Source: Nocardia anocheti | Lineage (GTDB): Bacteria > Actinomycetota > Actinomycetes > Mycobacteriales > Mycobacteriaceae | Assembly (NCBI RefSeq): GCF_029675105.1 | Contig: NZ_JAQQFV010000007.1 | Location: forward strand, 62,001-126,000 | Length of the DNA stretch: 64,000 nucleotides | Direction: 5' to 3' | Shown: positions 50,051 through 59,537 of the stretch, piece after piece | How the letters are laid out: every line of letters begins with the position of its first letter | How positions within the stretch are numbered: position 1 is the stretch's first letter | Made by a program: the position numbers and the translations under genes | The notes under the pieces: generated by a model | The model's database searches: none | What the model saw: the letters and a program-made list of their open reading frames with translations, nothing else | What the model was told of the DNA's origin: nothing

Positions 50051-51672
50051 AGCCGCTGAGCGCCGACGCGGGCGTCATCACTCCCGATGCCGCCCTGGCC
50101 GCCGCCGACGCCGCCACCGAGACCGCGCTGGCCGCCGCCCCGGTCGACTACGCCAGCCAGGCCATCCTCGACGTGCCGCTGGTGCAGCTGCCCGAAGACG
50201 TCGACGAACCGATCCTCACCCTGGCCCAGAAGATCACCGACGACACCCAGGCCGCGGGCACCCTGCCCACCGCGGGGCTGTCGGGCCTGTCCGGGCTCAC
50301 CGACGGCTCGGTGGACGCCCAGGACATCCTCTCCGGTGCCGCCGACGACGCCGCCACGGCGTTCGGTGACGCGCAGACCTCGATCGACGCGCTCGTCGCG
50401 CCGGTCCTGGCCAACACGCAGACCGTGTTCGACCAGGCCAAGAGCGCGCTGGCGGGCACCACCGCGGGCGGGACCACCAGCGCGGGCAACACCTCGGCCG
50501 CGAGCACCACCCAGACCGAGGACCCGGTCGCGGCGCTGCTGAGCGGGCTGTCGCTGCCCGAGCTGCCCGGCATCGAAACCCTCTTCGAGCCGCTGCTGTC
50601 GCTGCTGAGCAGCTTCGGCTCCGGCGTGTTCGGCTCGATCGACCCCACCTCGATCCTGAGCAGCTCCTCGGCGATCATCGAGCAGGCCATGAGCGTGGCG
50701 CAGGGCGGGGTGAAGACCGTCCAGCAGCTGTGGGAGGGCCAGTCCTCCGACGCCGCGACCACGGCCAGCCAGCAGGCCCAGACCGAGGGTGAGGAGACCA
50801 GCCAGCGCGGTATCGACATCGCCGCGCTCACCCAGCAGGCCGCCACGGTGGTCCAGTCGGGCAACGCGCAGCTGTCGACCATCGCCACCACCTTCGCCGC
50901 GCAGGCCGCCGCGCTCGCGCCGACGATCATGCTGCCGCCCACCCAGGCCGCGCTCATCGGCCTGGCCACCGAGCACCTGGGCGAGGCGGTCACCGTGGTG
51001 AACGTGACCCGAGGTCAGCTGGCCGGGCACACCGCCGAACTCAGCGGTGTGGTGCAGCAGCTCGCCGCGCAGAGCGGCCTGCCCTCGCCGGAGGAAGCGC
51101 TCTCGGCGGTGTCGGAGAACATCGGCGAACCGCTGCTCACGCAGGCGCAGGAAGCCCTCACCGGCACCGACGACTCCACCACCGCGGCGACCACCACCAC
51201 GCCCGGCACCACCACGACGCCGGGCACCACCCCGTCGGGTCTGGGCACCGGTGGCTCCACCGGCAGCCCCGGCTCCTCGCTGGGCGCCCTCGGCGTGGCC
51301 AGGGGCGGCGGCGGTGGCGCGGGTGGCAGCACCGGCGGCACGCCGAGTTCGGGGACGCCGAAGTCGGCCGGTGTGCCGGGTGCCGCGGTACCGGGCACGG
51401 CGGGCCGGATGATGGGCACGGGTCTGGGTACCGGCCTGGGCAACACCACCACCGCGAGCACCGGCGGGTCCAACTTCATGGGCGGCGGTAGCGGTGCGGG
51501 CGCGGGTGCGGGTCAGCGCGGCGGCAACGACGACGAGCACGGCCGCACCGTGCAGGCCTACCAGAGCCGCACCGGCAACGACGACCTCACCGGGCCGCTC
51601 GGGGAATCCACCCCGGATGTCATCGGCGCGGTGCACGAGGACGAGCGCGACGCCGACGAAGACCGGTTCTGA
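50047..51672 (+). CDS. Large Ala/Gln/Gly-rich partner of the EspC-like protein
   Basis: A 541-residue protein without signal peptide or TM. Residues 1-390 are mostly helical and Ala/Gln/Thr/Leu-rich, with acidic patches and a central LPELPGIETLFEPLLSLLSSFGSGVFG. Residues about 390-500 are Gly/Thr/Ser-rich with runs such as TTTPGTTTTPGTT. The C-terminus is acidic (DEDERDADEDRF). The order small EspC-like protein then large partner resembles mycobacterial espC-espA and similar pairs. It is presumably co-exported and may act at the cell surface. Function unknown. Confidence 0.62.
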   Translation: MKPLSADAGVITPDAALAAADAATETALAAAPVDYASQAILDVPLVQLPEDVDEPILTLAQKITDDTQAAGTLPTAGLSGLSGLTDGSVDAQDILSGAADDAATAFGDAQTSIDALVAPVLANTQTVFDQAKSALAGTTAGGTTSAGNTSAASTTQTEDPVAALLSGLSLPELPGIETLFEPLLSLLSSFGSGVFGSIDPTSILSSSSAIIEQAMSVAQGGVKTVQQLWEGQSSDAATTASQQAQTEGEETSQRGIDIAALTQQAATVVQSGNAQLSTIATTFAAQAAALAPTIMLPPTQAALIGLATEHLGEAVTVVNVTRGQLAGHTAELSGVVQQLAAQSGLPSPEEALSAVSENIGEPLLTQAQEALTGTDDSTTAATTTTPGTTTTPGTTPSGLGTGGSTGSPGSSLGALGVARGGGGGAGGSTGGTPSSGTPKSAGVPGAAVPGTAGRMMGTGLGTGLGNTTTASTGGSNFMGGGSGAGAGAGQRGGNDDEHGRTVQAYQSRTGNDDLTGPLGESTPDVIGAVHEDERDADEDRF

Positions 51673-51676
51673 GCGA

Positions 51677-51713
51677 CGAGGGCGCCGGTGGTCGGTGACC
51701 ACCGGCGCCCTCG
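51677..51713. terminator. Bidirectional terminator between convergent genes
   Basis: A perfect 17-bp stem: 51677-51693 (CGAGGGCGCCGGTGGTC) pairs with 51697-51713 (GACCACCGGCGCCCTCG), loop GGT. It serves the EspC-like pair and the minus-strand gene ending at 51737. Confidence 0.92.
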
Positions 51714-51736
51714 CGCACTCCGTTCTCGACGGGCAC

Positions 51737-52231
51737 TCAGCTCTTGAAGGCGTCGACCAGCTTCTTGTAGAGGTCGGTGAACCGCTTGCGCGCGGCCTGC
51801 TGCTCACCATTGAGGCCGTCGGCGGAGGTGGGGGAGTAGACCACCAGGTGGACCTCACCGGCCGGGTCGTCGGGCATCAGGTCGATGATCTGGCTGCCCT
51901 TGCCGTCCCCGGCGGGGACCCCGAAATCGACCTCGGCCAGCGCGGCGATCTCGTCCCTGGCCGCCGCGAGCACCTCGGCGTCGACCGTGCCCGTCACCAT
52001 CTTCGCCGCCGTCTCGGGTTTGCGGTCCTTGCTCACCGCGTCGGGACTGTGCACGGCCTTGCCGTCGGCGAACACCTGCAGCACCGGGCGCAGGTCGGTG
52101 CGCTGCGACCAGCCGTCGGGGATCGTGGTCAGGCTGACCAGCGGTAGCGGCGTCGGCTCCGCGTGGGCCGCGGCGCTCAGGCCGGGCAGTGCGAGAGCGC
52201 AGACGAGCAGTCCGGTCATGGTCAGGCGCAT
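51737..52231 (-). CDS. Small secreted protein of unknown function
   Basis: A 164-residue exported protein. The signal peptide MRLTMTGLLVCALALPGLSAAAHA is probably cut after AHA (about residue 24). The mature part has PLVSLTTIPDGWSQRTDLRPVLQVFADG, an ALAEVDFGVPAGD segment and a C-terminal VHLVVYSPTS strand with a basic helix. It has no cysteines in the mature region and no motif I recognise. GAGGGGAA precedes ATG 52231. It is followed on the same strand by nothing within reach of the terminator at 51677. Confidence 0.65.
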   Translation of the reverse strand: MRLTMTGLLVCALALPGLSAAAHAEPTPLPLVSLTTIPDGWSQRTDLRPVLQVFADGKAVHSPDAVSKDRKPETAAKMVTGTVDAEVLAAARDEIAALAEVDFGVPAGDGKGSQIIDLMPDDPAGEVHLVVYSPTSADGLNGEQQAARKRFTDLYKKLVDAFKS

Positions 52232-52274
52232 GGGTTCCCCTCGAAAGGCGATGTGTCGGTGTCGTGTTCGGGGG

Positions 52275-53198
52275 TCAGCGTAGCCCGGGTGGGTTGTTCA
52301 GGTCACCCGCGGAATAGGTGTCACAGGAGGACACCTGGCCGGTCCGGTATCCGGCGAGGAACCACTTCTGGCGCTGCTCGGAGGAGCCGTGTGTCCAGGA
52401 CTCGGGATTGACCCCGCGCCCGGCCGACCGCTGGATCCGGTCGTCGCCCACGGCGTTGGCGGCCGAGAGCGCGTCACGGATGTCGTTGTCGGTCAGCGGG
52501 TTCAGGAACGGCTGACTGGCGCCCGGCGCGGGCTGCTTGTCGGCGAAGTGCGCCCAGATGCCCGCGTAGCAGTCGGCCTGCAGCTCGGTGCGGACCGCAC
52601 CGGACTGCGCGCCCTTCGGGTCGCGCTGGGCCCGACCGATGTCGCCGAGCTGATTCTGGATGTGGTGACCCACCTCGTGCGCCACCACGTATTCCTGGGC
52701 CAGCGGGCCGCCGCTGGCGCCGAAGCGATCGGTGAGCTCCTGGAAGAAGCTGGTGTCGAAGTAGGCGGTCTGGTCGGCCGGGCAGTAGAACGGACCCACC
52801 TCGCTGGTGGCGTTGCCACAGCCGGTGCTCACGGCGCCGGAGAACAGCACCAGCTTCGGCTCCACATAGCGGGTGCCGGTCTGCTTCGGCAGCTCCTGCG
52901 ACCAGACGCCGTCGAGGCTCTGCGTGGTGGCCACGATCCGGCAGTCGACGTACTTGTTGGCGTCGGCGCCGGTCTTGCAGTGCGCGGGGGTGCCCGCGGT
53001 GGCGCCCTGACCAGGCTCGGTCTGCGCGCCGGTGAAGTTGCCCAGCACCGAGCCGGGGTCCCCGCCCAGCAACAGGGTGATCACCAGCAGGATCAGACCG
53101 CCCGCGCCGCCGCCGATGGCGAGTTTGCCGCCCATGCCGGGTCCACCGCCCGAGGATGCCCGTCCCGGATCGATCTGCATACCTTCGTTGAAGGTCAT
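52275..53198 (-). CDS. Neutral zinc metallopeptidase (YpfJ type)
   Basis: A 307-residue protein. The first 25 residues are Gly-rich cytoplasmic, one TM (about 30-45) anchors it, and a Thr/Gly linker leads to the protease domain. H174-E175-xx-H178 (VVAHEVGHHIQNQLG) is the zinc motif, and ELQADCYAGIWA provides the third ligand region. CxxGxxxC-type cysteines (C74, C86, C127, C139) suggest disulfides outside the cell. Family proteins are common in actinobacteria without known substrates. ATG at 53198 begins MTFNEGMQIDPGR, the typical family start. Confidence 0.9.
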   Translation of the reverse strand: MTFNEGMQIDPGRASSGGGPGMGGKLAIGGGAGGLILLVITLLLGGDPGSVLGNFTGAQTEPGQGATAGTPAHCKTGADANKYVDCRIVATTQSLDGVWSQELPKQTGTRYVEPKLVLFSGAVSTGCGNATSEVGPFYCPADQTAYFDTSFFQELTDRFGASGGPLAQEYVVAHEVGHHIQNQLGDIGRAQRDPKGAQSGAVRTELQADCYAGIWAHFADKQPAPGASQPFLNPLTDNDIRDALSAANAVGDDRIQRSAGRGVNPESWTHGSSEQRQKWFLAGYRTGQVSSCDTYSAGDLNNPPGLR

Positions 53199-53396
53199 CG
53201 ACGTACTCGCCTTCGCTCGGTTGTCCAGCTGTCCAACAGCATGATTCACCGTCGGCGGGCGTGGCGGACGGCGGGCATGTGTCACAAGCTTGACACGGTC
53301 ACCCGGATATCGGTTTTCACTCCGCGAACGTGTCTCACTACGATGGCGGTGCGCCTGGTTTCTCCGCGGGTGCGACAACTCGTCGAAAGGAATACC

Positions 53397-55208
53397 GTGC
53401 TGCGCACCCACTTGGCTGGTTCGCTGCGAAGCGAGCACGCCGGTCAGACCGTCACCCTCACCGGCTGGGTGGCCCGGCGTCGTGACCACGGTGGCGTGAT
53501 CTTCATCGATCTGCGTGATGCCTCCGGTGTCGCGCAGGCCGTGTTCCGCGAGGGTGCGGCGGCCGAACAGGCCCACAAGCTGCGCGCGGAGTACGTCGTG
53601 CAGATCACCGGTGTGGTGGAGCAGCGTCCCGACGGCAACGAGAACCCGGAGCTGCCGACCGGGCAGATCGAGATCGACGTCAAGGAACTGGTGGTGCTCA
53701 ACGAGAGTGCGCCGCTGCCGTTCCAGCTCGACGAGACCCCCGGCGACGAGGCCCGCCTCAAGTACCGCTACCTCGACCTGCGCCGCGAGGGCCCCGCGCA
53801 CGCCATCCGGCTGCGCTCCAAGGTCAACGCCGCCGCCCGCGAGGTGCTGGCCCGCCACGAGTTCGTCGAGGTGGAGACCCCCACGCTGACCCGCTCGACC
53901 CCCGAGGGCGCCCGCGACTTCCTGGTCCCCGCGCGCCTGCAGCCGGGCAGCTTCTACGCGTTGCCGCAGAGCCCGCAGCTGTTCAAGCAGCTGCTCATGG
54001 TCGGCGGTATCGAGCGCTACTTTCAGATCGCGCGCTGCTACCGCGACGAGGACTTCCGCGCCGACCGCCAGCCCGAGTTCACCCAGCTCGACATCGAGAT
54101 GAGCTTCGTGCGCCAGGAGGACGTGATCCTGCTGGCCGAGGACGTGCTCACCGCCTTGTGGAGCCTGGTCGGCTACGAGATCGAGACCCCGATCCCGCAC
54201 ATGACCTACGCCGAGGCCATGCGCCGCTTCGGCTCGGACAAGCCCGACCTGCGCTTCGGTGTCGAGATCACCGAGTGCACCGAGTTCTTCGCGCAGACCC
54301 CGTTCCGGGTGTTCCAGGCCGAGTACGTGGGCGCGGTCGTCATGCCCGGCGGCGCGAGCCAGCCCCGTCGTCAGCTCGACGCCTGGCAGGAGTGGGCCAA
54401 GCAGCGTGGCGCCAAGGGTCTGGCCTACATCCTGGTCAACGAGGACGGCACCCTGGGCGGCCCGGTCGCCAAGAACCTCTCCGACGCCGAGCGCGAGGGC
54501 CTGGCCAAGCACGTCGGCGCCGAGCCGGGTGACTGCGTGTTCTTCGCCGCGGGCCCGACCAAGGCGCAGCGCGCGCTGCTGGGCGCCGCGCGCGGCGAGA
54601 TCGCGCGCAAGTGCGACCTCATCGACCCGAACGCCTGGGCCTTCGTCTGGATCGTCGACGCCCCCATGTTCGAGCCGACCGCCGACGCCACCGCCAGCGG
54701 TGACGTGGCCCTGGGCTACTCGGCCTGGACCGCGGTGCACCACGCCTTCACCTCGCCCAAGCCGGAGTCGATGGACACCTTCGACACCGACCCGGGTTCG
54801 GCGCTGGCCTACGCCTACGACATCGTCTGCAACGGCAACGAGATCGGTGGCGGTTCCATCCGTATCCACCGCCGCGATGTGCAGGAACGCGTGTTCAAGG
54901 TGATGGGCATCGGCCACGACGAGGCCCAGGAGAAGTTCGGCTTCCTGCTCGACGCCTTCTCCTACGGCGCCCCGCCGCACGGCGGCATCGCCTTCGGCTG
55001 GGACCGCATCACCGCGCTGCTGGCGGGCGAGGACTCCATCCGCGAGGTCATCGCCTTCCCGAAGACCGGCGGCGGCGTCGACCCGCTCACCGACGCGCCC
55101 GCGCCGATCACCCCGCAGCAGCGCAAGGAAGCCGGTATCGACGCCAAGCCCGAGCCCAAGGGCGAGGGCAAGGCCGCCGACGCGCCGAAGGCCGCCGAGG
55201 CGAAGTAG
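53397..55208 (+). CDS. aspS: Aspartyl-tRNA synthetase
   Basis: Class II synthetase of 603 residues, bacterial type with an OB-fold anticodon domain (HLAGSLRSEHAGQTVTLTGWVARRRDHGG) and the large GAD insertion domain (about 300-420). Active-site elements are PEGARDFLVPARL, FYALPQSPQLFKQLLM, YFQIARCYRDEDFRADRQPEFTQLDIEMSF and GGIAFGWDRITALLAG. The C-terminus is a Lys/Glu/Ala-rich tail. GTG at 53397 (VLRTHLAGSL) has AAAGGA eight bases before it. In mycobacteria aspS and rarA are likewise near each other. Confidence 0.97.
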   Translation: MLRTHLAGSLRSEHAGQTVTLTGWVARRRDHGGVIFIDLRDASGVAQAVFREGAAAEQAHKLRAEYVVQITGVVEQRPDGNENPELPTGQIEIDVKELVVLNESAPLPFQLDETPGDEARLKYRYLDLRREGPAHAIRLRSKVNAAAREVLARHEFVEVETPTLTRSTPEGARDFLVPARLQPGSFYALPQSPQLFKQLLMVGGIERYFQIARCYRDEDFRADRQPEFTQLDIEMSFVRQEDVILLAEDVLTALWSLVGYEIETPIPHMTYAEAMRRFGSDKPDLRFGVEITECTEFFAQTPFRVFQAEYVGAVVMPGGASQPRRQLDAWQEWAKQRGAKGLAYILVNEDGTLGGPVAKNLSDAEREGLAKHVGAEPGDCVFFAAGPTKAQRALLGAARGEIARKCDLIDPNAWAFVWIVDAPMFEPTADATASGDVALGYSAWTAVHHAFTSPKPESMDTFDTDPGSALAYAYDIVCNGNEIGGGSIRIHRRDVQERVFKVMGIGHDEAQEKFGFLLDAFSYGAPPHGGIAFGWDRITALLAGEDSIREVIAFPKTGGGVDPLTDAPAPITPQQRKEAGIDAKPEPKGEGKAADAPKAAEAK

Positions 55209-55234
55209 CGCCGTACCCGCGCTGAGGAGGCCCG

Positions 55235-56203
55235 GTGCTCCACCTGCGTGTCATCAGCCCGACCGAGTACACCGACGCGTTGGTGCGGCTGCTCGAAGCC
55301 GATCCCGGCGTCACCCATCTGACGGTGGCGCCCGGGATCGCCGTCGACCCCGCCGGTGATCTGGTGCAGGCCGACGTCGCCCGCGAGGGCGCCAACAAGG
55401 TGATCGACGACGTCAAGAGCCTGGGCATCGTCGAACACGGCGGGATCACCCTCGGTCCGGTCACCACCGTGCTCTCCGACGCCGCCGACCGCGCCGAGCG
55501 CGCCACGCCCGGCGACTCGACCGACGCGGTGGTCTGGGAGCAGTTGCTGAAGGAGACCCACGAGGAGTCCACCCTCAACATCACCTTCCTCGCGTTCCTG
55601 ACCATCGCCTGTCTGCTGGCCTCCATCGGCGTCGCGACGAACTCGCCGGTGACGGTGGTCGGCGCCATGGTGGTGGGCCCGGAGTTCGGGCCGCTGGCGG
55701 CGCTGTCGGTGGCGCTGGTGCGCCGCAACTGGCGGCTGGCGCGGCGCTCGGTCATCGCGCTGGCGGTGGCCTTCCCGCTGGCCATGACGATCACGCTGGC
55801 CGCGACGCTGGTGTGGGAGCACTTCGGCTGGATCACCACCGAACGGGTCATCGACGCCCACAATGTCGACTTCATCTACCAGGTCGGACCGTTCTCGCTG
55901 GTGGTCGCGCTGCTGGCGGGGGCGGCGGGGATGCTCTCGCTGGTGACGGCGAAGTCGGCGGCCCTGATCGGGGTGTTCATCTCGGTCACCACGGTCCCGG
56001 CCGCGGGGTACGCAGTGGTGGCCGCGGCCATCGGCGAATGGCATCGGGCCTTCGAGTCGGCCGGTCAGCTCGCGGTGAACCTGCTCGGCATCGTGGTGGC
56101 CGGGGTGGTGGTGCTCGAGCTGCGTCCGCGCGCGGGCGAGGAGAGCGGGCCGGTGGGCCGGTTCCAGCGCGCGATCGGGATGCGGACGCCGTTCGACCGC
56201 TGA
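55235..56203 (+). CDS. DUF389 membrane protein
   Basis: A 322-residue protein. The first 110 residues form a soluble ACT-like domain (LHLRVISPTEYTDALVRLLE). Six hydrophobic segments follow, including the DUF389 signature VVGAMVVGPEFGPLAALSVALVRRN (about 144-168). Later helices include FSLVVALLAGAAGMLSLVTAKSAALIGVFISVTTVP. Family function is not established; TIGR names call it a hydrophobic domain protein. It starts 26 bases after aspS and may be read with it. GTG at 55235 has GAGGAGG upstream. Confidence 0.85.
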   Translation: MLHLRVISPTEYTDALVRLLEADPGVTHLTVAPGIAVDPAGDLVQADVAREGANKVIDDVKSLGIVEHGGITLGPVTTVLSDAADRAERATPGDSTDAVVWEQLLKETHEESTLNITFLAFLTIACLLASIGVATNSPVTVVGAMVVGPEFGPLAALSVALVRRNWRLARRSVIALAVAFPLAMTITLAATLVWEHFGWITTERVIDAHNVDFIYQVGPFSLVVALLAGAAGMLSLVTAKSAALIGVFISVTTVPAAGYAVVAAAIGEWHRAFESAGQLAVNLLGIVVAGVVVLELRPRAGEESGPVGRFQRAIGMRTPFDR

Positions 56204-56210
56204 GACCGGG

Positions 56211-57230
56211 TCAGATGCGCGCGACCGGGCCCGCGGTGAGCATCCGGTAGGCGTAGGTCACCGCGATCGCGCACACCGGCCCCGCGACGAAGAGCCCGAG
56301 CCCGCACAGCGCCAGGCCGACGAGGGTCACCAGCGCGATCGTCAGGGCCAGCAGCAGCGCGGCCCACAGGTTGGCGATCACCAGCTGCGCGCTCGCCTTG
56401 ATCGCCTCGACCGGACCGTAGTCCTGATCGATGACGAAGTGCAGCGAGAACATGCACAGGAACCCGACGACCAGGCCGGGCAGCAGGCACAGCGACGAGG
56501 CGATCAGCGTCGCGGCGAAGGCCAGCAGCGAGGTCAGCAGGACATTGCCCGCGTTGACGAAGCGGAAGAACGAGCCGAATGCCGGTGGATAGCCGTCGAT
56601 TTCGTAGAGCGCGCCGCGCACCATCACCGCCTGCAGCAGCCACAGGCCCACCAGCACGACCAGGAACAGCAGCAGCAGCGTGAACAGCGAGGTGGGCTCG
56701 AAGATCTGGACGACGGCGAGGAAAGCGAGATAGATCAGTACCCCGACGCCGGTCACCCCGAGCCACGGACCGGGATTGGCGCGGAAGCGTTCCCAGCCGT
56801 AGCTCAGCGAGCGGCCGATATCGAGGGCCTGTGCTCCCGAATGGTAGTAACCCGGCGGCTGCCCGGTGCCGCCGCCCGACACGCCGGACGCGGGGGCGGT
56901 GGCGAAGGTGGCGCTGTCCGGTTTCGGCTGCGGGGCGGCGTAACCGGGACCGGTGCCCGCGGGCCCGTAGTGCGGAGCGGGAGCGCCCGCCCCGGCAATC
57001 GGGGGCGCGGGCTCGACGGGCTCGTTGCCGTACTGCGCGGCGCCGGGCCCCTCGAATTGCGGATACCCTGCGCCACCGGCCATTCCGTGCCTGCTGTGGC
57101 CGGAGCCGGTGGGGGGCGAACCGCCCGGGCCCGGCGGGGAATTCGGTGGTCCGGCGAACTGTCCGCCACCGCCGTGACCTGGCGACCCACCGGGGGAATC
57201 GCTCGATGCGGCGTACGGTGTGTCGGTCAC
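56211..57230 (-). CDS. Pro/Gly-rich membrane protein (DUF975-like layout)
   Basis: A 339-residue protein. Residues 1-135 are Gly/Pro/Ala/Tyr-rich and presumably disordered (SPGGSPGHGGGG and similar). A GRSLSYGWERFRANPGPWLGV motif then leads into five or six TM helices. The GRxLSYGWxxFRANPGxWL start is typical of actinobacterial integral membrane proteins with Pro-rich tails. Function unknown. GTG at 57230. It converges on the DUF389 gene, seven bases apart, and diverges from the APH-like gene across 193 bases. Confidence 0.72.
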   Translation of the reverse strand: MTDTPYAASSDSPGGSPGHGGGGQFAGPPNSPPGPGGSPPTGSGHSRHGMAGGAGYPQFEGPGAAQYGNEPVEPAPPIAGAGAPAPHYGPAGTGPGYAAPQPKPDSATFATAPASGVSGGGTGQPPGYYHSGAQALDIGRSLSYGWERFRANPGPWLGVTGVGVLIYLAFLAVVQIFEPTSLFTLLLLFLVVLVGLWLLQAVMVRGALYEIDGYPPAFGSFFRFVNAGNVLLTSLLAFAATLIASSLCLLPGLVVGFLCMFSLHFVIDQDYGPVEAIKASAQLVIANLWAALLLALTIALVTLVGLALCGLGLFVAGPVCAIAVTYAYRMLTAGPVARI

Positions 57231-57423
57231 TGTGATAGACCTTTCGACTCAACCGGTTTGCGGTGTGGCGCACAGCAGTTGACGATGAGAAAACCCGACA
57301 ACCGTCGAGTGTGTCAAGCGAACAGGCACACTCGCGCAACCTCGGCGCCAACACGCCGAGCGACGCGGAAAGGTTGTGCAACCGCTCGCTAGAAGTGACC
57401 AGGTACGAGTAGCTTGAGAGGCG

Positions 57424-58593
57424 ATGACCGCACTATTGGCCGAACGCGCCGCCGACGTCGTGTCCGCAGCACAACAGTTGCTCACAAAGCGAATGGGTGC
57501 TCCGGTGAAGCTGAGCGATCCGATGGAGCTCAGTGGCAGTGGTAGGACGACAGTCCTACGCGTGCGTGTCGCGGAGAACGCATTCTCGTTGCCGCGCACG
57601 CTGATCGTGAAACAGGTGCGCGGTACCGCGACGCAGCGGCGCACCGGGGGCATGGCTCCCGGCGTCGCCAGCATCGACGCGGCTTTCCTGCGCGAGGCGG
57701 TGTCGTATCAGTTCACGACGGCACTGAGCCGCGAGCAGCGACCCGGCGCCTTCCTGATCGCGCACAGCGTGCCCGACCGGTTGCTGGTGCTGTCGGATCT
57801 CGGCGACAACGCGCTGCTCACCTCGGTGCTGCGGGCGCGGGTCGAGCCGGGCACCCGCAACGCGCTGATGGCCTTCGCGCAGGCGCTGGGCCGGATGCAC
57901 GCCGCGACCGTCGGCCGCGAACCCGACTTCGTGGCGCTCATGCGCCGGGTCGATTCGGCGCACCGGGTCGACGGGATCGCCCAGCAGGCCCAGGCCGCGA
58001 TCGCCGACGTCCCCGGAATGCTGCGCAGCGAGCTCGGCATCGAGGTGCCGGGTGAGATCGCCGAGCGCATCGTGCACGGTAACCGCCTGTTCACCGGCGG
58101 CCGCTACCGCGCGTTCAGCCCGTCGGATCTGTGCCCGGACAACGTGATCATGAACGACGAGGGCGCGCGGTTCCTCGACTACGAGTGGGGCGGTTTCCGT
58201 GACGCCACCCTCGACATCGCCTACGCGCTGGTCTCCTTCCCCGGCTGCCTGTGCGATTTCGAGCTCTCGCGCGGTCGCGCCAGGGAGATGGTCGAGGCCT
58301 GGCGCTCGGCCGTGGTCGGGGTCTGGCCCTCGCTGGCCGACGACGACGTGCTGGCCGAGCGGATTCTCGAGGCCCGGCTGATCTGGGTGTGGCTGTCGAC
58401 CTACTGGTTCCTGCCCGCCGACCACACCCGCATCGCCACCGCCCGCGAACACGGCCTGTCGGTGCCGCGCTCGGAGGCGCTGATCAACCGCTGGTCGGCG
58501 TTGGCCGAGGACGCGCGCGTCACCGGCGACGACGCGGTCGGCGACTTCGCCGAACAGGTCTCGGCCATGCTCGAGGAGCGCTGGGCCGAATAG
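57424..58593 (+). CDS. Aminoglycoside-phosphotransferase-like kinase fold protein
   Basis: A 389-residue protein of the APH/choline-kinase-like fold. A nucleotide-binding N-lobe (LSGSGRTTVLRVRV, LIVKQVRG) is followed by a C-lobe with the catalytic-loop equivalent FSPSDLCPDNVIMN, then FLDYEWGGFRDATLDIAYALVSFPG. The usual HGDxxxxN is PSDLCPDN, so the His-Gly pair is replaced while the aspartate and asparagine remain; the DFE motif is LDYEW. It may phosphorylate a small molecule or be a weak kinase. Not evidence of drug resistance by itself. ATG at 57424. Confidence 0.75.
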   Translation: MTALLAERAADVVSAAQQLLTKRMGAPVKLSDPMELSGSGRTTVLRVRVAENAFSLPRTLIVKQVRGTATQRRTGGMAPGVASIDAAFLREAVSYQFTTALSREQRPGAFLIAHSVPDRLLVLSDLGDNALLTSVLRARVEPGTRNALMAFAQALGRMHAATVGREPDFVALMRRVDSAHRVDGIAQQAQAAIADVPGMLRSELGIEVPGEIAERIVHGNRLFTGGRYRAFSPSDLCPDNVIMNDEGARFLDYEWGGFRDATLDIAYALVSFPGCLCDFELSRGRAREMVEAWRSAVVGVWPSLADDDVLAERILEARLIWVWLSTYWFLPADHTRIATAREHGLSVPRSEALINRWSALAEDARVTGDDAVGDFAEQVSAMLEERWAE

Positions 58594-58663
58594 GAGCACC
58601 CCACTTTCCGGCGCGACGGGAGTAGCGTCGGAGGTCGGATCATCCGAGGAATGGGGAGCAGTC

Positions 58664-59488
58664 GTGCCGAAGCCGGTCAGTGTCACCGTCGTCCGTAAGC
58701 AGTGGTTGACCCCGCATCTGGTTCGGGTCGTCGGCACCGTGGAGCCCGACGGGTTCAGGCCCAACGAATTCACCGACGCCTACGTGAAACTGATCTTCCC
58801 GGTGCCGGGCGTGACGTATCCCGAGCCGTTCGACCTGGACACCGTGCGGGCCACGCTGGGACCGGAGAGTCAGCCGATCCTGCGCACCTACACCGTCCGG
58901 TCCTTCGATCCCGCGACCGGCGAGATCGCCATCGATTTCGTCGTGCACGGCGACGACGGGGTCGCCGGGCCCTGGGCACGCGATGTCGAGGCCGGGGAGC
59001 GGTTCCGGCTGTTCGGGCCGGGTGGGGCGTTCGCGCCGGATCCGGCGGCCGACTGGTTCCTGTTCGCCGGTGACGAATCCGCGCTGCCCGCCATCGCCGC
59101 CGGTGTCGCGGCACTGCCCGAGGGCGCGACCGCGGTGGTGTTCGTCGAGGTGGGCGGCGCCGAGGACGAGATCGCCCTCGAGTCGCCCGCCGAACTGCGC
59201 CTGCACTGGGTGCACCGCGGGGTGTCCTCGGACGCGGTGCCCAACGAGTTGGCCGGGGCCAACGCCCCGCTGGTGGCCGCGGTGCGCGCCGCGCAGTGGC
59301 TGCCCGGCCAGGTGCAAGCCTTCGTGCACGGCGAGGCCGAGGCCGTGATGCGCAATCTGCGGCCGTACCTGCGCAAGGAACGCGAGGTCGCGCCCAAGTG
59401 GCTGTCGATCTCGGGCTACTGGCGGCGTGGCCGCACCGAGGAGGGCTTCCGCGAGTGGAAGCGGGAACTGGCCGCCGAAGGGGCGTGA
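58664..59488 (+). CDS. Siderophore-interacting protein (FAD-binding ferric reductase)
   Basis: A 274-residue flavoprotein. The FAD-binding domain (about 5-135) has LRTYTVRSFDPATGEIAIDFVVHGDDGVAGPWA, where RxYT binds FAD. The C-terminal SIP domain includes WFLFAGDESALPAIAAGVAALP and ends SGYWRRGRTEEGFREWKREL, the family ending. Such enzymes reduce ferric siderophores in the cytoplasm to release iron. GTG at 58664 has GGGGAGCAG upstream. No siderophore uptake or synthesis genes adjoin it. No iron box was identified by eye. Confidence 0.92.
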   Translation: MPKPVSVTVVRKQWLTPHLVRVVGTVEPDGFRPNEFTDAYVKLIFPVPGVTYPEPFDLDTVRATLGPESQPILRTYTVRSFDPATGEIAIDFVVHGDDGVAGPWARDVEAGERFRLFGPGGAFAPDPAADWFLFAGDESALPAIAAGVAALPEGATAVVFVEVGGAEDEIALESPAELRLHWVHRGVSSDAVPNELAGANAPLVAAVRAAQWLPGQVQAFVHGEAEAVMRNLRPYLRKEREVAPKWLSISGYWRRGRTEEGFREWKRELAAEGA

Positions 59489-59537
59489 CCGGACCCCGAG
59501 GTTGTCGCGGTGCCGGACCTCCCGGACGAAGGCGTGA

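Noticed and set aside
57424..58593. Aminoglycoside resistance determinant
   Set aside because: Only the general kinase fold is evident and the catalytic loop is altered; nothing ties it to drug modification.
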